The notes under the pieces: generated by a model
What the model was told of the DNA's origin: nothing
Database searches by the model: none
What the model saw: only the letters and a program-made list of their open reading frames with translations
Part shown: piece by piece, positions 32,907 to 45,595 of the stretch
Layout: each line of letters begins with the position of its first letter
Position numbering within the stretch: position 1 is the first letter of the stretch
DNA from: Galdieria yellowstonensis
Lineage: Eukaryota; Rhodophyta; Bangiophyceae; Galdieriales; Galdieriaceae
NCBI GenBank assembly: GCA_026122205.1
Contig: JANCYU010000045.1
Location: forward strand, 62,001 to 126,000
DNA: 64,000 bases
Direction of reading: 5' to 3'
Made by a program: the position numbers and the translations under genes

Positions 32907-35900
32907 TCATTTTATCAGAGCCTGCTGCGCCATCTCAAGAAGGAACTGTTTTATCTTCGTGATTGCTGTCTCCATATCAATATAGATTTGTTCTTCACTT
33001 AAAAATTGCAAGATCCATCGAGGCAACTTCGTAAGTTTATCGAACCTCGCATAACGTCTTCATCCAAGTTAGGAGCTAACAGCAGCGAGTATTCGAATGG
33101 CAAGTTTACCTATCAGCGAATACCATGATTCCATAGTCGAACTTGTTCCGGATGACTCTTCCTGCACATTGTGCTGCTTGTCGCATTGCATCAAAAACTT
33201 TGGATGCATTATGAAATCAATGCAATACCAAATTTTTCATACCTAAAAAGTCATTTTCCATGATTTGAAACCTTTGTCTCAAATATCTTAGTCTTGCTTT
33301 TAATTCTCTTGATTCCGTATACTGAAATGGCATCTACAATTGTACACACATGAGCAACGGTGTTTTTACGAACCAATCACAAACGATTTCCCTACTCCAA
33401 ACAACACCACACATCTCCCATAATGATGATCGAAATCGATTCCTTCGGCAGCTTTACCTCTAGCCACGGAAAGGAAAACAGCTCCTCGCTAGACATGTTT
33501 TCGTATACCACCACATGGAAGAGATGGGTGAGCAAGTGCAAGAAAAACAACAAGGTGTGCATGAATATGGCTTACCCCGACATCGCACGCAGTTCGAAAA
33601 TGCTGCAACGCGAGGGAGGATTCCACTCCATCGCTCGTTTCGATAAACAACAATTTGGAGCGTTGCAACTCTTCCAACAAATGGTTTTCTTTCCACACGT
33701 TCAACACGAGTTCCATGTATTCATAGCTTGGGAAGAATCCGACCACTCCATCGGGTACCGTTTTGCTAATGTCGATCAATATTCGGCCGTAACTTGTCGG
33801 CACTTGTATTTCGCCTATCCATCCATCGAGCGATGAGTCCACCAAAACGGAGCATCCATACATCGAGGACATTACCGCGTTGATTGAATTTCGAGGTGAG
33901 CGGGATTCGATCAACTCCCATCCCTACGATCAACGGCAACACGCATTTTCTGCTAATCGACATGTTGAAACTGGCGGTAATCGCAGCACTAGTCGTCATC
34001 ACCGCGGTGAGTTTGCCGAGAGAGCGATATACCCTTCCTGCCCCACGTACCGAAAATTCAACATCCTCGGATAAAAATCCAACGGACTCAACGTTCCCGA
34101 GGTAATAATCACATTTCGAAACTTGCGAGTTACAGGCATCATTGCCAAGCTGGCATCCAAGCAAGCAAGTTGTAATACCGGTGACCATGTATTGGTTTTC
34201 GTTTCAAAAGGTTCCAAAATGACAGCAAAACCCTGTATACACAGAGAAACGTGGGTAGAGAAGAAAACCACGGGAGGAAGAAAGAAAAAATAAATATATG
34301 CCATTGCTTACACTAGAATAAGTAGATGCCACGGTAATCCATTCGGCAACGGTAGCCAACGAACGGAATCGAGACCAATCGCCTATTTCTAGCGTTTTCA
34401 ATAACAACGATAATCGATCCGAAGTAAAACGAAAGCTTTTGACATCGACTGGATATTCGGCACTAAAATCCTAGATGTACAATTCTATGGACACCGACCG
34501 TTGTACCAGGTAATTGGCATGCTTACTTGAAGGAATTTCGTGTTGGTAATTTCCCAGGCTTCCGGACGATGGATCCAACTCTAGATAGACGTACATGTAT
34601 AAATATGCACATCGATCGAAGCCATGAAAAACCAACAAACCTTGAAAAACGCAATCAACGACTGCAAATAGGCAATAAAATGCTCCGCTTTTCGAATACT
34701 TGTAGGCACAGTTTCCTCCAAAGTTTGATGCACCTCATGAATACTTGGTTGTGCAATTTCCCAATCGCTCAGTCTAGGAAAATCCATCCTCATTCTTGTC
34801 GTACAAAACGAGCTGTAGCCTTACTCTAAACGATGAGAAGCCGTCAACATTTGATGAATCGTTTGTCCTCTCAAGTTTTCATATTCGTGTTGCAACATGG
34901 CAAAACTTTGTCCTTTGGCAGTAAGGACCCGATTGGCCAAATACATCGCAGCACTATATGCATCGCTCCCAATTGTTGTTCCATGTCTACAAGAGCTCAC
35001 TTACTTGTTTGCATCTTCGATCGTATTTTTATTCAACCACACAGACAAGGCTTCGATACAAACATTGTCCATATTATGAGCTTCATCAAATACCACGATG
35101 GCATCCTGTGGCAGTTCTCGGGATACCAACTGCGATACTTTTGGATCCAACAAATAGTGATAAGAGTACACAATCAAATTGGCAAATGCCAACATTCTTC
35201 TTGAATAGAAATAAGGACACCAGCCCTGTTGTTGACCTCGACGCTTCAACTCTTGGATAGAATACACACCGGAAGGAATAATCATCTCATCCATCTATAC
35301 AATAGCAGTATGATATATCCACACGAGTCAATAAGGAATGACCAAAAAACAACAATATATGGCTATTACTTGTTGTTCCAACCTTTCGTAAAATGAACAA
35401 CGAGGGATGGATGGATCGCTCTTTGCCTTTTCTCTTATCCAACTAGCAGTCAATGAACGACAACGACTATCCACCATAAAACCACCTTCCGAATGAGCCA
35501 ATACTTGTTCATTCAAACATAAATGTTTCCTAGACACAGGTTTTAGGAAGAGAGCGTGTGCGAGTGCAACTATTACCTGGAAGCCAACCCAACGCATAAA
35601 AAGGATCCATCCACTGCTCCTTCTTCCTGTAATAAACAACGATACAAAATATTGGCTTCTTCCATCACTTTTTCCATTTCTTCTACGGTTCTCGTACAGT
35701 AGATAATTTTACGTACCTAGGGATATCCACATCGGATATCGTTATACGTTTCCAACCCATCCATACTTACAGCTGGTTGTGTTTGAAGTAAATAAGAGGT
35801 CAAGAAAGATAACAAAGTTATCGTTTTTCCTGTTCCAGACGGCATTTCCAAGACGGCGTGTCCTTTGGCATCCAACGCTTTCTTCAGTTGTGTCATATAG

Positions 35901-36026
35901 GAAAACTAGGTGCGTTGTGAGAAAATATTTTTAGGTGCGTCACCGTTGGGGTTTTGTTCCTACTTGTTCTGGATAGACTTGAGAATACGGAAAGTAGACA
36001 TACAAGTCGTCCAATAAAAACTTCAT
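32907..36026 (-). CDS. ERCC2: TFIIH DNA helicase XPD/ERCC2/RAD3
   Basis: 5'-3' superfamily-2 helicase of TFIIH, needed for nucleotide excision repair and promoter opening. It is broken into a dozen or so exons, which hides its length (about 750 residues). Start MKFLLDDLYVYFPYSQVYPEQ at 36026; Walker A in EMPSGTGKTITLLSFL; iron-sulphur cysteines in SRCRSLTASW, PRCSFYE and GWCPYF; DEAH box in VVFDEAHNMDNVC. Helicase domain 2 has IITSGTLSPLDFYPRML, VPDGVVGFFPSYEYME, the RGAVFLSVARGKAAEGIDF block, and AAQCAGRVIRNKFDYGIMVFADR. The final exons (about 33080-32907) read LTKLPRWILQFL and end in MAQQALIK at the stop 32907-32909. One 57-bp intron around 33860 separates NQRG from EIQVP. Highly conserved; identity is certain, individual splice sites less so. 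Confidence 0.92.
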
Positions 36027-36112
36027 TTACCACACAACACGATAAGGAGCAATCCACGTGAAACAACATGCATCTTTATATAAAAGAAGATGGATCATCA
36101 TCACAAAAAACT

Positions 36113-36178
36113 TGTGTGTGCACACACACACACACACAATATATATATATATATATACGTATATATATATATATATTG
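36113..36178. repeat. Compound TG/CA and AT microsatellite
   Basis: (TG)4 followed directly by (CA)9, then (AT)n broken once by ACGT. The TG-CA and AT-ACGT-AT parts are self-complementary and could extrude hairpins. It lies in the 193-bp gap between the HECT ligase stop and the XPD start. Confidence 0.85.
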
Positions 36179-36219
36179 CATGTAAAGTCTCTACCAATGG
36201 GACCTACAAGTATTCACCA

Positions 36220-39200
36220 TCAAGATAAATGAAAACTTCCTTGACCCTCTCGAATAGCATATTCCAATCGTTCCTTGGTAATTTCATAAGAAGAGTATTG
36301 CGGAAGTTTCAAGTAATTGGTACAAGTCATCACAGTAGGTAGACACTCATCCGGACTTCGACCTGCTTCCGGTGTCCGCTTTACAATAGTCAAACGAGGA
36401 TTCAACGCTGCCAACCCTCCAACAGGTAGTCGTGGAGTGCCCGTCACAAACGTGAGAAACATTCGTTGCTCTTCCAAATTATAAGTCGCGAGAACTTGAA
36501 ACAAATATTGAACAGCAGGACTTTCATGAGTGTATCCATGATCACATTTGGTAGCAGCAATCAAACTACTCATCTCCCATCTTTCAAAATTAGGACCACA
36601 CAACAGAGACTCAAACTCTTCCGGTAAAAATTGTAACCAACTCGTAGGAGATAAGACTTTTTCACAACCTGCACAAAAGGCAGCAACTTGTCTGGATACT
36701 CCATCCAATAACAAATATCTAAGACAACATGTCAGCTCCCATTCTCCTAATAGCCTCATCACACAATACTTACCTGCAAACTCTACCAACATAATCGTGG
36801 ACATTGTATTTCGTAACAGCACAACAACTTCCATCTGGAAACAATTCCACATTCTCTGTGCCAGGAACCGTAAAATATAAACACAAATCTTGAATAGGGT
36901 CCTCATCCTCTCTCGTGATGGATTCTTTCAACTCTAACAAAGAATATAAAGAAGAAGCCAAACCAGGATCCACCAGAGTCAAATCTTCCAACGTAGGCAT
37001 GTAACCTGAATGAAATGTATCGGCAGTATTTATCTGGTATTTGTACTCAATATACGATAGTACAAGTCTCACAAAATGAGGAGACAAACGCAAATCTAAT
37101 AAACGTCCATCCAACAAGGCTTTGGCACAAAACTTTCCCATAAAATGAAACCATTCCAAAATTTGTTGGACCTAGCAAGAAATTGAGCCAATTGCACACA
37201 CATACAAACCTTCAATACTCACCTGAGGTGAATGATCTGACTGATCAATGACACTAGGGAATAGTCCATTTCCAGGTGGCTGCACATATTCCTTCTTTTC
37301 TGTCTTCTCTAAACTCTTCCACGAGACCCGACTTTTTCTACGAAGACGTCTCTTTGGGGATGCAGAATGACAATCTCCCTCAACGCTCTTCCAAAGACCT
37401 AAATCTGTTCGCTGAAGTTCGCTGCTTACCAAGGTGTAAAACTCCAAAGTTGGTCCCAATCCTGTTCCTACTTCATCAAAGAATTCGATTTCCAGTATAT
37501 TTCCTTCTTCGCAATAGAGCTCCAAAGCTTTCACTGCTGAACGGAGAATGCAATTGCGGGAAATGCGAACTTTCTGCCTTGGAAGCCTTCCAAGAAGATT
37601 GTCTCTATCTTGATACCGATCAAGCCTACGGTTGATACTAAAGAAATTTGCCAACGAGCTTCCAATTCCTCTCAAAAGACGCGGGTGATGGAGATGATGG
37701 AGTGCTTCTGCTCGTTGTTGCAGCTTACGAAATGCTCGTGCAATACCCAAATATGTCAGTTGAAATGCCAATTGTCTGGTTTCAAAAGGAAACAGAAATG
37801 GAGAATGACGTAGAAGATATGTTGTCCATCGAGGATAGGATGCACTTGCAAGAATGATCGGATCAGAAAGCTGCCGAATCAATTTCGAGGAGAGCTTTTG
37901 GCTATGGAAGAGATCCTCTGATGTAATAGCACAAGACATTTCGGTTGAAACTCTCCATTTGTTAATGCGGAACAGGTCATTTAGCAAACAAATACAATTT
38001 CCGGCAACTTCCGACACACAGCTCGGAGTACTTACAGGTTTCTCCATCATCTCCCGTTGTTGCTCTAAATGCATCTCATCTACGAAGCTCACTGCATCCA
38101 AGTCCTCATCGTCTTCACCACAACTTTCACTAAATTCCAGAGTATAAGAAGAATCCCACAAGCTCGGTTCTGGAACCAACGGATTTGTTTCCTGGTCTGG
38201 TGACATCAAGTTGGTGACGCACATTAGGGCCGAAAAATGACTAGGAACTGGATGTCCATTCATGAAAAAGGTAAGCTTCCGCTTTCTGGAAACACCAGAC
38301 TTGCTCGATGAACGTGCAGACGCTTCCTGTTGCATCAGACCAGAAGACAGACGATCCGAACCAACACGCGTGGGTGACATTGCTTCTACATCTAATTCCA
38401 CTGCTGGAAGAGATGAGCTCAAAGAATCATGATAGTCCCACCCGTCTTCTTGACTAGAAAGCTCCTGAAATTCCTCTTCGTCTTCCTCTTCTACATGAGC
38501 AGAAGCCTCTGCCCATTCCTCTGTATCCTCCTGTTGTTGTTGTTGCTGCAGTTCATCATCCACTTCTTCATCTAAATCTTCCGACTCCTCCGCAATGGAC
38601 AATGTTCGGTAAATTGTGGTCTCTTCTGAAGGACTTTCATAACTTTGCGAGCTTTCTTGGGCCGAATCCCATCCTATGTACAAATACATGAATACTCTAT
38701 AAAAACGACTGCAACACTATCATCATCGACTTACCTTCTTCAATCCCAGGAATATTTTCCGACCTATCATCATCATTCTCTTCACTGGAACGACGATATC
38801 CCATATGAGAACCGGACCTTCGAGTATTTGATAGGTTGCTATTTCTTTGTTCCAAACGCTTGACAACATATTTCTCGATAGAACGGATGCTGGTCAAAGG
38901 CTCTATGGAGACACACATAGAAAATGCATGTCGAAGTCGTGACTGCTGCTTCAGCTTGAACTTGAGAGGTTGATGTAACAGATGAAGCGCCGTTCCAACT
39001 GTCATATCTGGGGAAACTAGAGGGACATCTTCCGTTGCTGCTAGTACATCCACTGTTCTGGTTACAAGGTTTCGAAAGCCTTCTGGATTTCTTCTTGCAC
39101 ATTTGGCAAACAAGACAAGACGTTGCTTACGTAAACGAGCATTTCCATTGGCGGCAAAAAATTTTACAAGGGCAGCAATAGTATCACTTTGAATCATTTC

Positions 39201-41563
39201 GAACCTCGAAACACTTTCTTCTCCATGAAACATACTCAATAACTCTTCCAATTTTTCTTCCATCTTCTCGGAACAATCCGATTCAACATCTCTCAAAAAG
39301 CTCCCAATATCCCGCAACGATTCAAAAAATGGATTCTCAGAATGACAGGCTTCGGATTCCGAATACCATTCCAATATACTGTCGATGCTTTGTAAAAGTG
39401 CTCCAATCGCTGGGTCTTCTTCTGATGTAGATTGATAGCGTTGCTTCAATCTCCTAAGCTCATAGAAAACTCCTTCACGAACGAAAGCAACTCGCAAAGA
39501 CTCCTTCAAACTATTCATACAAGCAACTGCCAGATGTGTACCAAAAGCATTTTCCATTTTGGAGCCATTAAAACTCAACAAACTTGAAATAAAAGGGATA
39601 AATGCACTGCCAACGCTATCGGTAGGATTATCGAAGAGCGTCGCCTTCAATACATCACTTGACACACAGCCAACAAACTTCCTCATGCAAGACATGATCT
39701 GCCGCTTTACTAACGTACTAGTCGAAGATTTGAATAACTTAATAAACTGAGGCAATAATAGAGTGCCATAGGGTTGTAATATCTCAGGCAACTCTAGAAG
39801 CATGCTTCTCCTTTGCTTCTCTACATCACTTCTGGACTGATCAGAAAGACGAGACGATGCTTCAAGACGATAAAGCTCTACGATTCTTCTTTGCATGGTA
39901 TGATGACTATTGTCTACGTACTCTTCAGATTCCGCCACCAAGGCATCTGCCAACTGCAGTACATCTGTTGCGGAGCAAGTCGCTGCTCCGTCTTGCTCAA
40001 GCAAGTCTTTTAACAACACAACAATTGTCATAGCACGTCCGTTCTCCCCAAGACGTTCTTCGGTCAAAATACGCTTCAACAAAACTGCCGAGCCTCTGGC
40101 GCCATTCGATAGGAGATTCAAAATATCCGATATAGTATGACTAGATAATGAGGACAGTGAAAATAACAACATATCCATCATTTTGGTAAGAACAGGAAAC
40201 TCCTCATCGTCACTCGTTTTGCCAAGCGCGAAAATCTTGATGAGTTCGTCCGAATGCCATCGGAAAGAGTCTGTTAAACGAGCAAATGCAGCAATACCGC
40301 TTTCCCGAATACGAGAGTCTTCAAAAGAAAGCAACTGATACAAGGCAGGTAATGCCTCCTCTACTTTGCTAAAAGCATCCGACGTGACACAGCGACACAA
40401 GTTTGCTGCAGTAGAAGCTGCTGTTCTTTGGACACCGGTAGAGAAAAAGTCGATATATGAGAGTACTGCCAACAATCCTCCGGCACGAAGCACCGGACCA
40501 GGGAACTCTCGACTCAACTTTTCCAGTGCAGTCAAAGCTTGTTCCGCCAAATCTATGTACTCTATAGATAATAAAGTATTGCAAAGCAGACCAGGTGCTC
40601 CATGGTGTGTGATGGCTGCAGCCGAGTGAGGTAGAACTTCCATCATATGACTCAAAGCACGAGCTGCTAGCAGCATAGTGTCAGGAGTATGAGAACCATC
40701 CAAGAGAGTCACCAAGGCAGGCACGAAAGAGTCAATTTGAAAGGAAAGCAACGAGTCCTCTGTACCGATGGACAAATATTCACAAAGATCGTTCAGTGCT
40801 GCCAGTCGTTGTGACTCGTCAGTAGCGTCACGAATGGAGCCCAACAAGTGACTCGTTCGAACACCTCGTTCCACAGCAAACAAGTCCTCAATACCCTATG
40901 GAAAAAAGTTACACCTTTAGTTTGGTGCTTTCGAGAATATGTAAATATACTTACAGTTCCTAGTCTTCTAAGTAACCCATGCAAGGAACTAGACGTTGTG
41001 AACCGTCTAGTAGAGGTTTCAAACGCCTCGGGGGAGGAAGTCCCTTCACTCCTTCTAGTAACATTTATTCTCTCATTTGCAGAACTTGACGAACTGTGGG
41101 ACTCGAAGCTCTTCCTGCCTTCGTCTGAGTTCATGTCGGCGCTGCCTCTTTGCGCCATTTCTTTCGAAGCTTCTGAGCTGTTATTTCTCAACCGCTTCGA
41201 GCTTTGAAATAAAAAGGGCTTTTTTCTTCTAACTTGTTGTTTCAACTGTTGCTTTGTTCCTACAACTAAGGTCAGCGTTTCGGTCCTAAAGGTTGTTCAA
41301 TTCAACCTACCACTAGAAGTAGAGGGTTGCAAGTCTTCCTTTGTTTGCTCTGTTCTCACTTCCGCGAGCTTCCTTTTATTTGTTTCTTTACACCGAGACG
41401 TAGACAAGTCAGGTAAACGAAAACCTTTTCCTTGTTTGTGCTGTTCTCTCTGTTCTCCACGCGACAAACAGTGGTCTGTTTCTGAATGAGTGTCCACTCC
41501 CTTTTTTGTATTCCTAGAAGTACACTCCAAGGACCTCTTACGGTCCTTACTCCTTGTCTCCAT
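36220..41563 (-). CDS. HECT E3 ubiquitin ligase, UPL3/TRIP12/UFD4 type
   Basis: Roughly 1,600 residues in seven or so exons. Exon 1 starts at ATG 41563 (METRSKDRKRSLE) and is basic and Ser-rich; exon 2 continues TKQQLKQQVRRKK. An armadillo-like array follows (about 40896-38735): LLGSIRDATDESQRLAALNDLC, FVPALVTLLDG, then EYIDLAEQALTALEKLSREF and GGLLAVLSYIDFFSTGVQRTA, which is diagnostic for the UPL3/TRIP12 class. A long acidic segment with polyglutamine-glutamate follows (about 38674-38450). The C-terminal HECT domain includes VEFFDEVGTGLGPTLEFYTLVS, FHFMGKFCAKALLD, TGTPRLPVGGLAALNP and the catalytic cysteine in PTVMTCTNYLKLP. The protein builds ubiquitin chains on degradation substrates (N-degron and UFD pathways, histone-linked factors). 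A GGCGGGAAA box lies upstream. Confidence 0.88.
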
Positions 41564-42188
41564 ACTCCATGCTCTCCAGCTCTCTTTGTCTTTTCGCTCA
41601 CTCCACAACAATCAATCCACGAATCGGCTGTCGCAGAGCCAAGAGCGGAAAACAGGACGAATGAACAAGGGCAAGGGAGGCCGAGAGCTTTCAGAGAAAG
41701 ATTTCTTCTAGTGGCGGGAAATTTTGACCCAAACAGGGCCAACTCGGCATGTTGTTGCAAACATTGTAGTTGCGCGCGCGCGCTCTTTTTTTTGGTTTTC
41801 TCAAGATAGGCTGCCGTATCCATGGAGCTATACAACAACATGTTGGATAAAACATTTACTGGTTTCTTGATGGATTGGAAATGTAAAACGACGTGTTGAA
41901 GAGGTCGAACAAGAATATGAGTGTCCACGTCAAAAAGAGACAAGAAGCCTTGGCAAATGTACAGGATAGTTGGTGGTGATAACAAATTCTCTACCAGACA
42001 AAATGCTAAAGGCATGAATAATCCACCAAAGGGTAATATCAGTGTTCCTTTTTCTGAACAAGAATCCTGTCAGAAGCGCACTTTTGGTTCAAAGCAAGAA
42101 CGAAAGAACATCATCCCGGGATAGTAATGAAAAATAATGCATTGGAACCCACGAAAAGAAATTGCATTTGGGTTGGGAAGGAAGGAGG
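41564..42188. other. Gap between divergent HECT ligase and SRP19 genes
   Basis: Contains the E2F-like box, a (GC)n run near 41775 and short ORFs. A 55-codon plus-strand frame from ATG 41957 (MYRIVGGDNKFS) and an antisense frame of about 220 codons (41356-42015) were considered and not supported. Confidence 0.5.
41713..41721 (+). promoter_or_regulatory. E2F-like box upstream of HECT ligase
   Basis: GGCGGGAAA, the reverse complement of TTTCCCGCC, 150 bp upstream of the HECT ligase start codon (41563, minus strand). Role inferred from motif only. Confidence 0.35.
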
Positions 42189-42769
42189 ATGTTTGCAGAG
42201 GATAACTACGAAGATCGAAGCACCACTCCTGAATACGCCAAAAGATGGATATGTATCTATCCGGTGTATATAGATGCAACTTGTTCACTATTTCAAGTAA
42301 GCTGCTTGGTTGTACGTTGTTTTGTGTGGTTCATCGGAATATTATCAGGGTCGAAAGATTTCCAAGCACTTGTGTTCAGAGTCCCCTAATGTAGAAGAAA
42401 TTGCTTCAAGTTGTTCACAGCTTGGCTTTAAAATACTTGTGGAGGTAAGTGTAAGGCTTGGAGTGGTTTCTATAGAGTCTTATCAACTTGATAGCCGAAC
42501 AAGAAGCACCCAAGAGATCACTTTCGAAAAGGACGAGTTCGCGTTAATTTGTATCAGGATGAGCATCGCACCGTTGCAGTTGTTCCGAATATAGAAAAGA
42601 GTCGGTATTCTTATTTCTTTGGGAAAGAACATCGTACTTAGTGTCTCCCACAGGAAAGCAACTTTGGGCAAAGGTATCGCAATGTATTATAGAACAGCGT
42701 ATGAAACAAGGCAGTGCTAGTGCTAAAGGAAATAAGACTAAACGAGATAAAAAGGAAAGAATAAAATGA
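42189..42769 (+). CDS. SRP19: Signal recognition particle 19 kDa protein
   Basis: Binds SRP RNA helices 6 and 8 and primes SRP54 loading. Starts MFAEDNYEDRSTTPEYAKRWICIYPVYIDA, matching the family's RW-ICIYP motif. Exon 2 gives QGRKISKHLCSESPNVEEIASSCSQLGFKILVE; exon 3 gives PNKKHPRDHFRKGRVRVNLYQDE, which matches the conserved K.YP.D....GRVRVQL segment. The C-terminal exon is less certain: KQLWAKVSQCIIEQRMKQG followed by the expected lysine-rich tail (TKRDKKERIK) and the stop at 42769, after an intron near 42601-42655 whose donor (GTCGGT or an alternative) is not canonical. The stop could instead be the in-frame TAG near 42640. About 140 residues. The 5' exons are secure. Confidence 0.88.
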
Positions 42770-42853
42770 GATATAAAGTCTTTATTTCTTGGAGCAATTT
42801 CCTCCCAAGTTGATATTTGGTTGGCTCTTGGAAGGTGGTGTGTGTGGTGGATC

Positions 42854-43628
42854 ATGAGGGTGGCGTTTATTCCAAGTTGCACTATTCAGTGCTTTTCGAA
42901 ACATTGTCTGCGAAACAAAACGATACTTGGAACTGTCAATACCACCAACTATTCTCGTTGTTTATTGCCACGAAAATGTTTTCTCATGTCCACTGAGAAA
43001 CCTTCTGCCGATTCTTCAGAAACCAACGAATCTCCACGGAACTTTATCCAAAGTGTTCCTGGCACTTTTGTGCTGTATTTAGCTATCGCCACTGTCAGCT
43101 TAGGATCATTGTTTCCTTTGACGTTGAAATTACAAGGACCACTTTTAGGACTAGGTTTTCACGAAAGCAACGTCTTGTATTTTGATTCTGCACCGGGAGT
43201 GGTGAGTCCAAAATACAGATTGTAAAATGCAATGCTTACTTTTCTTCTAGTCATTTGTCATTTTGTGGTCGCTGACTTTGTTCTTTTTTCGCAACAAAGC
43301 GGCAAGTATTCTTCGTCTTTTGGCATCGATATTTGTCTTGTCCACTGGGATATATTGGCTGGTACAACACTCTGTGGTAAGTTGCCTTGGTTTCTTTTGA
43401 TTGTATTGTCGATATTGTTCGTATTATTAGATTGCTGCTAGTGATGAAGCAGCACTTGTAATAGTTTCTGTCCCAACTTTACTTTATACTGTAATGCCTT
43501 GGTTTTCTTCTCACCTTGTTGGCCACTCACTCTACGATATATAGACATTTTTTAGTTGGCGACTACGACAGCATTATCTTCAAGGCAAGTTACCTAAAAC
43601 TGGTGGAGAAAAGAATGATTGCCAGTGA
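42854..43628 (+). CDS. Organelle-targeted multi-span membrane protein, unrecognised
   Basis: Four exons; introns begin GTGAGT (near 43204), GTAAGT (near 43377) and GTAATG (near 43489). The product is about 200 residues. The first 45-60 residues are basic and Ser/Thr/Cys-rich (IQCFSKHCLRNKTILG), typical of a plastid or mitochondrial transit peptide. At least four hydrophobic segments follow: TFVLYLAIATVSLGSLFP, SFVILWSLTLFFF, LLASIFVLSTGIYWLV and LVIVSVPTLLYTTFF. I know no matching family. The tail QGKLPKTGGEKNDCQ is hydrophilic. It converges on the MFS carrier, the coding ends being 6 bp apart. Real coding capacity is clear from consistent splicing; function is open. Confidence 0.65.
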
Positions 43629-43634
43629 GCATTT

Positions 43635-45503
43635 TTATTTCTTTTCAAATGGCAACAAAGACTGGGTTTCTTGAATGACCCCGTTTCCTCCACAATAGGG
43701 ACAGGGACGTTCTACATATCGACAAGAGATGGCTTGTGCAGGAGTAGCTGGACCACAAGAGAGACGAATAATGGTGCCAGTTCCAGCACAAAATTCACAA
43801 GCTGTAAGAAAGGCACTTGCTTTGTCTGCTTGTTCCAATAAAGGTTTTTTGACATTTTCTCCCATTCCTAACCTCCACATGGGTAATAACAACAAGATAG
43901 CTACTACACCACAACCCATCAAACTTGCAAAATATGCTTGCCATCCGTATCGAGTTACCATCGTGGTCAGTGGAAAACCAGCAAAGGAGGCTCCTAAATA
44001 AGCTACCCAACCTAAAAAGCCTATCGTAGTGCTGACGGCATCCTTGTTCACGATCTCTGCTCCCGCCAAACCGACCAACATTTGAGGTCCGTAAATAAAG
44101 AATCCGATAGAAAATATGAGCAGCCAAGTAATATATCGAAACGAACCAGGAATATACCACAACGATACGATAGAAAGCAAAACTCCAGCCAACCATAAAA
44201 TGATGATTGGAATCCTTCTTCCCCTCAACATGCGATCACTAGCCCAACCACTAACCAAAGAACCCATTAAACCTCCTATTTCCATACCTGACACTCGAAA
44301 CGCAGCTTCTTGTGGACTTGCAACTCCTTTAAAGTCCAATAGAAATACATGTGCCCATGAGGATATGCCTTGTCTTATAAAGTAAATAAAGAAGTAGGAC
44401 AATGCGAGTAACCAAACATAAGGATTGGAGAAAACATAACGCTGAAGACTTGACCAAAAAGATAATTTTTCATGTTGTTGTTGTTGCTCCATAGGAGAAG
44501 AATCTGTCTCTGAATCATCTCGATATACATCAATAGGAGGAAGACCTAGAAGAATCCACGAAATGGTCGATATATTATATAACAACTACTTACCTACAGA
44601 TGAGGGCTTATCTCTTATTCGATCATACAGAAAACATGAAACTGCCAGACCCAAAATGCCTGGAACTATCATTCCATACTTCCAACCATATTTTGTGGCA
44701 AAATAACCAGCGACGAGAGGAATAAGAAAACCGCCAGTATTATGTGAAGTATTCCAGAATCCCCACCAAGTTCCTCTCTCATTTCTACTATACCACTGAG
44801 TTAACAAACGTGCACAAGGAGGAGCTCCAAAGCCTTGAAAAACACCGTTCAACGCCCAAATGAAGCAAAGAATATACAAATTGGAACTCAATCCAAATAA
44901 GATATTGAGAATTCCGGTAACTGCTAGCCCAACAGCCATAAAGAGACGTGTGGAAAATTGGTCGGCAAGGATGCCACTGGCAAGTTTGCTAAAGCCATAC
45001 GCTAGAGGAAAAATGGAAGTAATAACGCCCAACTGTTGTAAACTGAAACCTAAAGCTATTCTCATGGCAGGTGCTGCATAAGTAAAACTATTTCTCGTAA
45101 AATAATAAAAGGCATAGCCAATAAAAATAGAATAGAAAATACGAATTCTCCAGTGTCGATATTTGCGGTCCAGTGTTTCATCCGCACCTTCCAGTAACCG
45201 AGCGTTGACGTTGCTGCTTTTATCACGAAAAGACGTCTCCAAAGAAGCTCTTTCCAACTTTCTATCGTATGGATCTTCTTTCGCACTTGCTAGGATCGGA
45301 AACGGTTGGTGGTAAAAGAGTCGCCCGTATCGTTTTCTCAAGTTGTTACAGAAACGACTCTTTCTTCCCACCACTCGTTTATTTGCACTAGAAAGTCCAG
45401 AGTGAACGTTGCCACTGAAAGCAACACAACTTTCCAAATATTTGCCCTCGATATTCATTTCCGTTGCATCTAATCCCTGACTGGAGCGCAACTCGTGAAC
45501 CAT
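43635..45503 (-). CDS. Organophosphate/phosphate antiporter-family MFS carrier with C-terminal CxxCxGxG module
   Basis: Twelve-helix major facilitator of the GlpT/UhpT/SLC37 family, which exchanges glycerol-3-phosphate or hexose phosphates for phosphate. Two exons joined at about 44541-44590. The N-terminal 100 residues are Ser/basic-rich and could be a transit peptide. The core has FYYFTRNSFTYAAPAMR, FSLQQLGVITSIFPLAYGFSK, GILADQFSTRLFMAVGL, CARLLTQWYSRNERGTWWGFWNTSHNTGG and KYGWKYGMIVPGILGL, all typical. After the last helix the protein has an unusual extension with CEFCAGTGTIIRLSC and CPYCGGNGVIQ, a pair of DnaJ/BSD2-type CxxCxGxG zinc motifs. The substrate is not determined by the sequence. 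Confidence 0.82.
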
Positions 45504-45595
45504 TTCTCACAATCCAAAAAGGAAACCGCTATTCTCAAAATACAAATATTTATAGTTGCAAGCTTCTTTACGATACAACTTGTCCACTATTTCAA

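Noticed and set aside
33360..34105. Plus-strand ORFs of up to 158 codons opposite XPD
   Set aside because: These are antisense shadows of XPD exons with motifs on the minus strand.
41356..42015. Minus-strand ORF of about 220 codons spanning the 5' end of the HECT ligase gene
   Set aside because: It overlaps the spliced HECT exon 1 in another frame, is Leu/Ser/Phe-rich like a shadow, and matches nothing.
41921..42124. Plus-strand ORF before SRP19 with MYRIVGGDNKFS and NNPPKGNISV segments
   Set aside because: Starts with GTG, or leaves 55 codons from ATG 41957. A vague likeness to Sm-like or HN1/Jupiter motifs could not be supported, and no splice partner was found.
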